Positions 8,438-15,769 of a stretch of DNA of 27,007 nt are shown here, piece by piece. The position numbers and the translations under genes were made by a program. The notes under the pieces are model-generated. The model made no database searches, had not been told where the DNA came from, and worked only from the letters and a program-made list of their open reading frames with translations. This DNA comes from an uncultured Bacteroidales bacterium (GTDB taxonomy: Bacteria; Bacteroidota; Bacteroidia; Bacteroidales; Muribaculaceae): assembly GCA_900554345.1 (NCBI GenBank), contig USHH01000003.1, forward strand, positions 1-27,007, in the 5' to 3' direction. Position 1 is the stretch's first letter. Every line of letters begins with the position of its first letter.

Positions 8438-10015
8438 TCAGGCGCTATAGCGCGATGAGACCTCTGCGGCGACTTCCCTGATTTTCTGCTGCACGTCGTC
8501 GGTGAGCTGACCGGCTTTCAGCACGTCGAGCACCTCTTTCTGGTATTTTGCCTTGAGGAGCTGGAGGAACTGATCCTCGAATTCATGCACTTTCTCGACC
8601 GGCACATTCTCAAGCAGGCCGTTGACGCCGCAATAAATCACGGCGATCTGGTTTTCCACGGTCCAGGGTTTGAACTGTGGCTGGATGAGAAGCTGCTGGT
8701 TTTTGCGGCCACGGTCGATGACGCGCGCTGTTACCGGATCGATATCGCCGCCGAACTTAGTGAACGACTCGAGCTCGCGGAACTGTGCCTGGTCGGTCTT
8801 CAGCGTACCAGCCACTTTCTTCATGGCCTTCACCTGGGCAGAGCCACCCACACGCGACACCGAGATGCCGACATTGATGGCCGGGCGAATACCCTGGTTG
8901 AAGAGCGATGTCTCGAGGAATATCTGGCCGTCGGTGATTGATATGACATTTGTCGGGATATAGGCCGACACGTCGCCGGCCTGTGTCTCGATGATGGGGA
9001 GCGCCGTAAGTGAACCGCCACCCTTGACGATTGGCTTGAGCACTGCGGGAAGGTCGTTCATCTGAGAGGCCACTTCCTGGTTGTCGATGATCTTCGCGGC
9101 TCTCTCGAGCAGACGCGAGTGGAGATAGAAGATATCGCCGGGGTATGCCTCGCGGCCCGAGGGACGCTTAAGGATCAGGGATATCTCACGATAGGCAACG
9201 GCCTGCTTGGAGAGGTCGTCGTAGACAATGAGGGCATCGCGGCCGGTGTCGCGGAAATACTCGCCGATGGCAACGCCGGCAAAAGGGCTGTAGTATCTCA
9301 TCGACGCTGAGTCGGAAGCCGTGGCGGCAACGACAACAGTATAGTCGAGAGCACCGAATTTCTCGAGAGTGTGGACTGTTGCGGCTACGGAAGATGCCTT
9401 CTGGCCGATAGCCACATATATACAGTAGACGGGCTTGCCGTCGAGGTAGTTCTGACGCTGGTTGATGATGGTGTCGATGGCGATTGCCGTTTTACCGATC
9501 TGGCGGTCGCCGATGATGAGCTCGCGCTGTCCGCGGCCGATAGGAATCATTGCGTCGACGGCCTTGAGGCCGGTCTGAAGCGGCTGCTTCACTGGCTGCC
9601 TGAAAATCACACCCGGTGCCTTGCGCTCGAGGGGAAGATTGATCATCTTGCCGTCGATTGGTCCTTTGCCGTCGATGGGCTCGCCGAGCACGTTGATGAC
9701 ACGGCCGAGAAGGCCTTCACCGACAGGAATCGAAGCAATCTCACCAGTGCGGCGCACCGACATGTTCTCAGAGACGCTGTTGACATTGTCGAGCAAAACG
9801 ACACCTACATTGCTCTCCTCAAGGTTGAGGGCAACGCCCTTGACGCCGTTTTCAAACTCTACGAGCTCGTTGGATTTCACATTGTCGAGGCCATAGACGT
9901 GAGCCACACCGTCGCCTACTTCGAGCACGGTGCCTATTTCCTCAAAATTGGCCTTAGTGGATATGCCTTCGAGTTCTTCTTTTAATATATCAGATGTTTC
10001 GCTTGGATTAAGCAT
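8438..10015 (-). CDS. atpA: ATP synthase F1 alpha subunit (P-loop GDRQIGKT)
   Basis: The alpha subunit alternates with beta in the F1 hexamer and binds non-catalytic nucleotide. The 525-residue protein has the beta-barrel domain (about 25-95), the nucleotide-binding core and the C-terminal helical domain. The P-loop reads GDRQIGKT at 169-176 with the functional lysine and threonine kept, but residue 173 is Ile where the family normally has Thr (codon ATC at 9499-9497). The Walker B region ALIVYDDLSKQAVAYRE and the arginine-finger segment GISVSRVGGSAQ are intact. It starts 4 bases after atpH. Confidence 0.97.
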   Translation of the reverse strand: MLNPSETSDILKEELEGISTKANFEEIGTVLEVGDGVAHVYGLDNVKSNELVEFENGVKGVALNLEESNVGVVLLDNVNSVSENMSVRRTGEIASIPVGEGLLGRVINVLGEPIDGKGPIDGKMINLPLERKAPGVIFRQPVKQPLQTGLKAVDAMIPIGRGQRELIIGDRQIGKTAIAIDTIINQRQNYLDGKPVYCIYVAIGQKASSVAATVHTLEKFGALDYTVVVAATASDSASMRYYSPFAGVAIGEYFRDTGRDALIVYDDLSKQAVAYREISLILKRPSGREAYPGDIFYLHSRLLERAAKIIDNQEVASQMNDLPAVLKPIVKGGGSLTALPIIETQAGDVSAYIPTNVISITDGQIFLETSLFNQGIRPAINVGISVSRVGGSAQVKAMKKVAGTLKTDQAQFRELESFTKFGGDIDPVTARVIDRGRKNQQLLIQPQFKPWTVENQIAVIYCGVNGLLENVPVEKVHEFEDQFLQLLKAKYQKEVLDVLKAGQLTDDVQQKIREVAAEVSSRYSA

Positions 10016-10019
10016 GGCT

Positions 10020-10565
10020 TTAATTGCTCCTTATAAGATTAAGTCGTAACTGTTCGAGTTCATTACTGATGGAGGCGTCCATCCTGACGGAGTCCACATC
10101 TATCAGGAATCCGCCGATGATGTCGGGGTTCACTCTCATGGAATATTCAAGAGTGGTTTTGGGGAATGCCTTTTCGACGAGCGCCTTTATCTTGTCGGTC
10201 TCGGCATGAGCGAGAGGGGTAGCTGTTGTGATCTGCACCTGCGATATATTCTTCTCCCTGCGGTAGATGTCGCGGTATGCAAGCATTATCAGATACATGA
10301 ACTCCTCCCTGTGATGGGCTACGACAAGAGACACAAACCGGGTGAATACCTTGTCGGCATCTTTGCCGGCAGCCGTCACGAGCAGCTTCTCCTTGTCGGC
10401 TGCCTTCACGAAAGGGTTGGCCATCACCTTCTGCATCCCGCTGTTGTCCTGATAAGACTTTATCACGACCTTCGCAAGGGTGTAGACACTCTCGGTTGCG
10501 CCATTATCGGCCGCATATTTATATAGCGCCTTGGCATACCTGTTGGGAATCAGACCGTCGATCAT
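10020..10565 (-). CDS. atpH: ATP synthase delta subunit (OSCP)
   Basis: Delta (OSCP) ties the top of F1 to the peripheral stalk b-subunits. The 181 residues match the family length. The N-terminal helical domain begins MIDGLIPNRYAKALYKYAAD, with the typical RYAKAL motif. The C-terminal part contains NPDIIGGFLIDVDSVRMDASISN, the conserved end-domain signature. It sits 4 bases after atpF and 4 bases before atpA, indicating tight co-translation. Confidence 0.95.
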   Translation of the reverse strand: MIDGLIPNRYAKALYKYAADNGATESVYTLAKVVIKSYQDNSGMQKVMANPFVKAADKEKLLVTAAGKDADKVFTRFVSLVVAHHREEFMYLIMLAYRDIYRREKNISQVQITTATPLAHAETDKIKALVEKAFPKTTLEYSMRVNPDIIGGFLIDVDSVRMDASISNELEQLRLNLIRSN

Positions 10566-10569
10566 CAGT

Positions 10570-11064
10570 TTAGTTTTTCTCTATTTCGTCCAACATTTTA
10601 TTGACAAGGTCGGTCTGCGCTTTGTCGCTCTTCAGTTGAGTGCGAAGCATTTTCTCTGCAATTTCAAGAGAGAACTTGCTGACTTCGTTTTTGAATTCGA
10701 GCTCGGCCTTCTTGCGCGACTGTTCGATAGCGAGGTTGGCTGCGTCGATTACCTTTTTCGCCTCACGGGCGGCATCGGCTTTAGCATCCTCTACCAACTG
10801 CGACCTCATCTTGGACACTTCATTAAGCATCTCCGCCTGACGTTTCTGAGCTTCGTCGATATATTTTTTCGCTTCATCGCGAGCCGAGTCGAGCTGCTCC
10901 TTGGCCTGACGCGCATATTCCACACCGCGGTCGATATTGTCGGCGCGGCTGTCGATATTCTTGAGAATGATTGGCCATCCCCACTTAGCGAGGATAAAGA
11001 ACAGGATGATGAAAGCTACAAACATCCAGAACACAAGGCCGAAATCGGGTGTGAATAATTCCAT
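10570..11064 (-). CDS. atpF: ATP synthase Fo subunit b
   Basis: Subunit b forms the peripheral stalk that holds F1 against rotation. The protein has one N-terminal membrane helix (about residues 9-28, GLVFWMFVAFIILFFILAKW). A long charged helix follows, rich in Glu, Lys, Ala, Arg and Gln, which should dimerise as a coiled coil. Length is 164 residues, as usual. Only one b gene is present, so a homodimer is expected. It follows atpE after a 127-base structured spacer, the longest gap inside the operon. Confidence 0.95.
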   Translation of the reverse strand: MELFTPDFGLVFWMFVAFIILFFILAKWGWPIILKNIDSRADNIDRGVEYARQAKEQLDSARDEAKKYIDEAQKRQAEMLNEVSKMRSQLVEDAKADAAREAKKVIDAANLAIEQSRKKAELEFKNEVSKFSLEIAEKMLRTQLKSDKAQTDLVNKMLDEIEKN

Positions 11065-11109
11065 TATTATCAGAAATTAGAATCTTACAGTCGTAAACGG
11101 TTTTAGCTG

Positions 11110-11154
11110 CCGACTCACGGAGAGTCGGATGCCGCGCCCCCGCAGAGACGCGGC
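11110..11154 (-). other. Two GC-rich hairpins in the atpE-atpF spacer
   Basis: The spacer between atpE and atpF holds two inverted repeats. One is CCGACTC-ACGGA-GAGTCGG (11110-11128, 7-bp stem and 5-base loop). The other is GCCGCG...CGCGGC (11131-11136 with 11149-11154, 6-bp stem and 12-base loop). On the mRNA they would fold just downstream of atpE, and no T-tract follows either, so they are not obvious terminators. An intercistronic RNA element that protects or punctuates the atpE message is a reasonable reading, by inference. Confidence 0.55.
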
Positions 11155-11191
11155 AATGCGCGCTCTGCGAAGGCCGGGGCCACACTGATGT

Positions 11192-11437
11192 TTAGATGAA
11201 GAGGGCGAGTGCGGCCACAATCACAGCAAACAGGGCAACACCTTCGACGAGGGCTGCGATCACAATCATGTTGGAGCGGATGTCGCCGGCTGCCTCGGGC
11301 TGACGGGCGATAGCCTCCATGGCCGATGAACCGATCTTGCCGATACCTATACCGGCTGCGATGGCTGCGATTCCTGCTCCAAGGGCTGCACCGAGAGCTG
11401 CCAGAGGTGCTGCTGCTGCTAAAATCATTGATAACAT
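11192..11437 (-). CDS. atpE: ATP synthase Fo subunit c (proton-type)
   Basis: Subunit c forms the rotating membrane ring that binds the coupling ion. The 81-residue protein has two Gly/Ala-rich helices joined by the conserved polar loop ARQPEA. The ion-binding acid is E65 in ALVEGVALFAVIV. Aligned on the loop with the sodium-coupled Ilyobacter c-subunit (ligands Q32, V63, E65, S66, T67), this protein has I32, L63, E65, G66 and V67. The polar sodium ligands are absent, so proton coupling is predicted. It starts 47 bases after atpB. Confidence 0.96.
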   Translation of the reverse strand: MLSMILAAAAPLAALGAALGAGIAAIAAGIGIGKIGSSAMEAIARQPEAAGDIRSNMIVIAALVEGVALFAVIVAALALFI

Positions 11438-11484
11438 AATTCTTTGTTTTTAAAGTTTATTGTTGTTTATTTATTTCCTGTTTA

Positions 11485-12771
11485 TCAAGCTTCCACTTCG
11501 GCCACGTCCTCATGGTCGGCGCCCTTTTCGTCGTGGCCGTTCTCCTGCGCCATGGCGATGAACATTGTGGAAAGCAGTGTGAAGACATATGCCTGGATAA
11601 AGCTGACAAGCACGTCGAGCGCGACCATAAAGATGGTGAATATCACTGATATCACGACCGAGCCACCGCTGGCTGCCGCACCGAAGGCCGCGAAAATGAA
11701 TATCAGCATCACCAGGGTGATCACGATCATATGGCCACCCATCATGTTGGCGAAGAGACGCACGCAGAGTGCGGCGGGCTTTGTGAAGATACCGAAGATC
11801 TCGATGATCTGCATTATCGGCAGCGGGCATTTGAGCCAGATGGGCACATCGGGCCAGAAAATCTCCTTCCAGTAATGCTTCTTGCCAAGCACGTTGGTCA
11901 TTATGAACGTCAGTGTGGCAAGCACGAGCGTCACGGATATGTTGCCGGTGAGGTTGGCACCACCTGGAAATATCACTATCAGTCCGAGAAGGTTCATCGT
12001 AAGGATGAAGAAGAAGCACGTCAGAAGATATGGCGCGAACTTCCTTGCCTTGTCATGAAGAGTGTCCTTGATTACTCCCGTATAGATGAAGTCTATGAGG
12101 AGCTCCAGGAATCCCATTCCCTTGCGGGGGGCCTTGAAGCCCTTGCGGGTGTAGTATCTCACCGCACTCATAACCATCCAGGTTACGAGCAGGACGGATA
12201 TGAAGAGCGCCATGACGTTTTTCGTTATGGAGAAGTCAAGTGTCCTGTATTCCCGATAGTAGACATTATCCACCTCACAGTAACCGTCGACGACATTCGC
12301 TGCCGGCTCGGCGCCGGGCTTTGCCGTCTGGGCATCCGCTATGGCCTTAACCTCGGCCTCCTTCTCCTGCGAAAGGGGGAAAAGCTCTACCACTTTGTTC
12401 TTATGCTTGCTTACATGGGCAATCACAAAATGATAGACCTTTCCATCGCGCTCCACATTGTGAATCACGGGCTTCAGGTGGTGGGTCTTCTTGCCGGTGG
12501 CCAGATCCTCCTCCACTATCACTTCGGTGAGCTTTGCGGAAGAGAACATGAACCATTGGCCGTCTTCTGCCCTGACTATTACCGGAAGCGGGATACGGTA
12601 GACATGTGAGAAAGGAACCTCCCAGCCATAGCCGTCGCCAAGGTGCTCGAATATCACCTCCTTCACATCAAGGTCGCTCTTGCCCTCATCGCCCCCGGCC
12701 CGGGCAGGAAGCGCCGCGCCGAAAAGAGCAATGACGAGTGTCAGCAAGATTGAGAGCCTTTGAAATTTCAT
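11485..12771 (-). CDS. atpB: ATP synthase Fo subunit a with signal peptide and periplasmic extension
   Basis: Subunit a provides the ion half-channels next to the c-ring. The core starts near residue 178 (LDFSITKNVMALF) and holds the essential arginine R338 in ALCVRLFANMMGGHM, plus the helices downstream. Ahead of it lie a Sec-type signal peptide (about residues 1-26, ending LPARAGG) and a soluble region of about 150 residues containing FEHLGDGYGWEVPF. From my knowledge of the family, a signal peptide plus an N-terminal extension of this kind is typical of Bacteroidota AtpB. A charged His/Asp/Glu tail ends the protein. At 428 residues it is far longer than E. coli AtpB (271). Confidence 0.95.
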   Translation of the reverse strand: MKFQRLSILLTLVIALFGAALPARAGGDEGKSDLDVKEVIFEHLGDGYGWEVPFSHVYRIPLPVIVRAEDGQWFMFSSAKLTEVIVEEDLATGKKTHHLKPVIHNVERDGKVYHFVIAHVSKHKNKVVELFPLSQEKEAEVKAIADAQTAKPGAEPAANVVDGYCEVDNVYYREYRTLDFSITKNVMALFISVLLVTWMVMSAVRYYTRKGFKAPRKGMGFLELLIDFIYTGVIKDTLHDKARKFAPYLLTCFFFILTMNLLGLIVIFPGGANLTGNISVTLVLATLTFIMTNVLGKKHYWKEIFWPDVPIWLKCPLPIMQIIEIFGIFTKPAALCVRLFANMMGGHMIVITLVMLIFIFAAFGAAASGGSVVISVIFTIFMVALDVLVSFIQAYVFTLLSTMFIAMAQENGHDEKGADHEDVAEVEA

Positions 12772-12798
12772 CTCATCTCATTTGTTAGGGTCGAAGCG

Positions 12799-13035
12799 TC
12801 AATAGACACACACTGCGACCACATTATTGTCCACATCCGCAAGGCCTCCCTTGATCTCTACCGATTTCTCCTCTCCCTCGGGTGTCCGGTAGACTACCTT
12901 GCCGGGGGTGAGCACGGAAATTAACGAGGCGTGATTGTTGAGCACAGTGAACGAGCCCAACGCTCCCGGCATTGTGACCGATTCAGCCTTGCCGCTGAAC
13001 ATCACCTCTTGCGGCGAAATGATTTCGAGTGTCAT
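12799..13035 (-). CDS. atpC: ATP synthase F1 epsilon subunit, beta-barrel domain only
   Basis: Epsilon joins the gamma shaft to the c-ring, and in many bacteria its C-terminal helices inhibit ATP hydrolysis. This copy has 78 residues and ends right after the beta-sandwich domain (TLEIISPQEVMFSGKAESV, GSFTVLNNHASLISVL, GGLADVDNN). The usual two-helix C-terminal domain (a total of about 130-140 residues) is missing. The stop is followed 27 bases later by atpB, leaving no room for a lost domain, so this is the natural end. Short epsilon subunits are known in Bacteroidota. Inhibition by the epsilon helices should be impossible here. Confidence 0.93.
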   Translation of the reverse strand: MTLEIISPQEVMFSGKAESVTMPGALGSFTVLNNHASLISVLTPGKVVYRTPEGEEKSVEIKGGLADVDNNVVAVCVY

Positions 13036-13062
13036 CCTTTTGGATTTAAATTTCTTGAATTA

Positions 13063-14565
13063 TTACTTTACTTCTGCAAGTATCTTCTTGCCCTTGGCGA
13101 TAGCCTCGTCGATCGTGCCTACATTGAGGAACGCCTGCTCGGGATACTGGTCGACCTCGCCCGCGAGAATCATCTTGAAGCCACGGATAGTCTCGGCCAG
13201 AGGTACCATCACACCGGGAAGGCCGGTGAACTGCTCTGCAACGAAGAAGGGCTGCGATAGGAAACGCTGGGCGCGGCGCGCGCGGGCAACCACGAGCTTG
13301 TCTTCATCGCTGAGCTCGTCTACGCCGAGGATGGCTATGATATCCTGAAGGTCATTGTATTTCTGAAGAAGCTGCTTCACCTGCTCTGCCACCTGGTAGT
13401 GCTCCTCCCCTACGATATTGGGATCGAGGATACGCGATGTTGAATCGAGGGGGTCGACAGCCGGGTATATACCGAGCTCGGAAATCTTACGCGAGAGCAC
13501 GGTGGTGGCGTCGAGGAAGTTGAAGGTTGTGGCGGGAGCCGGGTCGGTAAGGTCGTCGGCCGGAACATAGATAGCCTGCACGGAAGTGATCGAGCCTTGC
13601 TTTGTCGACGTGATTCGCTCCTGAAGCGCACCCATCTCAGATGCGAGGGTAGGCTGATAACCTACAGCCGAAGGCATTCGGCCGAGAAGCGCCGACACCT
13701 CGGAGCCGGCCTGAGTGAAACGGAAGATGTTGTCGATGAAGAGGAGCACATCCTTACCGCCACCCTCATTGTCGCGGAACTGCTCGGCGACCGTAAGACC
13801 TGAGAGCGCCACACGGAGACGGGCGCCCGGCGGCTCGTTCATCTGGCCGAACACGAGCGTGGTCTGAGAATTGGCTACCTCATTCATATCGACATCCGCG
13901 AGATTCCACTCCCCTTTCTCCATGCCGTCGGTGAATTTCTTGCCGTATTTGATAATGCCGCTCTCGATCATCTCGCGGAGAAGGTCGTTGCCTTCGCGGG
14001 TACGCTCGCCGACACCGGTGAACACGGAGAAACCGTTGTGGCCCTTGGCGATATTGTTGATGAGCTCCTGGATAAGCACTGTCTTGCCGACACCGGCACC
14101 ACCGAAGAGGCCGATCTTACCACCCTTCGAATAGGGCTCGAGAAGGTCGATCACCTTGATACCGGTGAACATGATCTCGGTGGAGATGGCAAGCTCATCG
14201 AAAGCCGGGGCAGGCTGATGGATGCCTCTGAGCTTATCACGGTTGAGGTCGGGAAGGTGGTCGATGGCATGACCGGTGACATTGAGGAGGCGTCCTTTCA
14301 CCTGGTCGCCGGTAGGCACGGCGATGGGTCGGCCCAGGTCCTCGGCCTTCACACCGCGGCGTATGCCGTCGGTGCTCTCCATGGCAACGCATCTCACTGT
14401 ATCCTCGCCGATATGCTGCTCCACTTCGAGAATCAGCACCTCGCCGTCGTCGCGTGTCACCTTAAGGGCGTTGTAGATAGGGGGTACATTTTCCTTACCG
14501 CCCTCGAAGGAGACGTCGATTACAGGCCCGATTACCTGGGTCACTGTTCCGATATTAGCGCTCAT
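13063..14565 (-). CDS. atpD: ATP synthase F1 beta subunit (catalytic)
   Basis: Beta carries the catalytic ATP sites. The 500-residue protein has the Walker A motif GGAGVGKT at 155-162, the catalytic glutamate E187 in GVGERTREGND, the Walker B region VLLFIDNIFRFTQAGSEVSALLGR, and the DELSEED-like segment LGVDELSDEDK in the C-terminal domain. Placing atpD first and atpA near the end of the operon is the Bacteroidota gene order. It begins 56 bases after nuoH with no terminator or TAnnTTTG promoter in the gap, so it is probably read through from the nuo promoter. Confidence 0.97.
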   Translation of the reverse strand: MSANIGTVTQVIGPVIDVSFEGGKENVPPIYNALKVTRDDGEVLILEVEQHIGEDTVRCVAMESTDGIRRGVKAEDLGRPIAVPTGDQVKGRLLNVTGHAIDHLPDLNRDKLRGIHQPAPAFDELAISTEIMFTGIKVIDLLEPYSKGGKIGLFGGAGVGKTVLIQELINNIAKGHNGFSVFTGVGERTREGNDLLREMIESGIIKYGKKFTDGMEKGEWNLADVDMNEVANSQTTLVFGQMNEPPGARLRVALSGLTVAEQFRDNEGGGKDVLLFIDNIFRFTQAGSEVSALLGRMPSAVGYQPTLASEMGALQERITSTKQGSITSVQAIYVPADDLTDPAPATTFNFLDATTVLSRKISELGIYPAVDPLDSTSRILDPNIVGEEHYQVAEQVKQLLQKYNDLQDIIAILGVDELSDEDKLVVARARRAQRFLSQPFFVAEQFTGLPGVMVPLAETIRGFKMILAGEVDQYPEQAFLNVGTIDEAIAKGKKILAEVK

Positions 14566-14621
14566 ATATTAAAAGTCGTTATTCTATAATAGTACGTGTT
14601 AATTCTTATTGAGGCATATTG

Positions 14622-15701
14622 TCAGAAATGCCAGCCGAGAGCCACAAACACAGCCATCAGAAGGAGGTTGGCCAGCGAGAGCGGCATGAGGTATTTCCAC
14701 TCGAACGCAAGCATCTGGTCGATACGCACGCGTGGGAAAGTCCACTTAAACCAGATTATGACGTAGGAGATGAAGAAAGCCTTTCCGAGGAACCATACCA
14801 CAGAGGGGATGTAGTCCATCACGGCATTGAAGCCGTCCCATCCTGGGATGTGGAGGGGCATCCAGCCGCCGAGAAACATCAGCGAGGCGATGCCCGACAC
14901 GATGAAGAGGTTGAGATACTCGGCGAGATAGAAGAATCCGAAATGTATGCCGGAATACTCCGTATGGTAGCCGGCGGTGAGCTCGTGCTCAGCCTCGGGA
15001 AGGTCGAACGGGCCACGGTTGGTCTCCGCCGTAGCCGCTACTACATAAATCAGGAAAGCGATGATGGCCGGGATATGCCCGCGGAAAATAAACCATGTCT
15101 TCTCCTGTGCCCATACGAGTTCGGTGATGTTCATGGTGCCGGCAAACACCACGATGGTGATGATGGCAAGACCGAGGGAAATCTCATAGGAAATCATCTG
15201 CGCACCGCTTCGCATCGCGCCGATGAGGGTGTATTTATTGTTGGAGGCCCAGCCTGCGAGCAGGATACCGAGCACACCCACCGACGAGACCGCGAGGATG
15301 AAGAATATACCTATATTATAGTCGATGATCTGAAGGCCGCGTCCCCAGGGAAGACACGCCAGCATGGTGACCGACGAGATGATCACCAGATAGGGAGCGA
15401 GCTTGAAAAGGAAGCGGTCGGTGTTCTTTAGACAGATCAGCTCCTTGACAAGGATTTTGAACATGTCGGCAAACACCTGCATGACACCCCATTTACCGAC
15501 ACGCATCGGGCCGAGGCGGCATTGAAACCAGGCGCAGAGCTTGCGCTCGTAGAGGATATAGAAGAGTGCGAGCACAGTATATGTGCCGAGCACGAGCAAA
15601 GCGATGATGACACATTCAATGAGCACCACGAGCCAGTCGGCGATGCCGAGGCCGAGGAGCCAGTTGTTGAATTCGCTTGTCCAAATTCCGAAATTAAACA
15701 T
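14622..15701 (-). CDS. nuoH: NADH-quinone oxidoreductase subunit H
   Basis: NuoH (ND1 homologue) forms most of the quinone tunnel and the first proton channel. The 359-residue protein has about eight to nine hydrophobic helices. The family signature LPEAEHELTAGYHTEYSG, with its string of acids, is present, as is RLGPMRVGKWGVMQ near the N-terminus, which matches the conserved RxGPxxxGxxGxLQ loop. It is the last gene before the inserted ATP synthase block, whereas nuoI would normally follow directly. It lies 68 bases after nuoCD. Confidence 0.96.
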   Translation of the reverse strand: MFNFGIWTSEFNNWLLGLGIADWLVVLIECVIIALLVLGTYTVLALFYILYERKLCAWFQCRLGPMRVGKWGVMQVFADMFKILVKELICLKNTDRFLFKLAPYLVIISSVTMLACLPWGRGLQIIDYNIGIFFILAVSSVGVLGILLAGWASNNKYTLIGAMRSGAQMISYEISLGLAIITIVVFAGTMNITELVWAQEKTWFIFRGHIPAIIAFLIYVVAATAETNRGPFDLPEAEHELTAGYHTEYSGIHFGFFYLAEYLNLFIVSGIASLMFLGGWMPLHIPGWDGFNAVMDYIPSVVWFLGKAFFISYVIIWFKWTFPRVRIDQMLAFEWKYLMPLSLANLLLMAVFVALGWHF

Positions 15702-15769
15702 GTGACAAAGCCCTGTGGGCGGGTTGTTATTAAGTTTCAGTAGAGGTTAGTAGTCGGTATTGCTGAAGT

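Noticed and set aside
9371..9985. Plus-strand open frame (204 codons) opposite atpA
   Set aside because: atpA is conserved throughout this interval, and the antisense product has no recognisable features.
10985..11185. Small minus-strand frame across the atpE-atpF spacer
   Set aside because: It overlaps the start of atpF in another frame and its product is Arg/Ser/Pro-rich without similarity to Fo proteins. The hairpins explain the spacer better.
11731..12609. Plus-strand open frame (292 codons) opposite atpB
   Set aside because: It is an antisense shadow of conserved atpB codons, with no domain, no promoter and no plausible start context.
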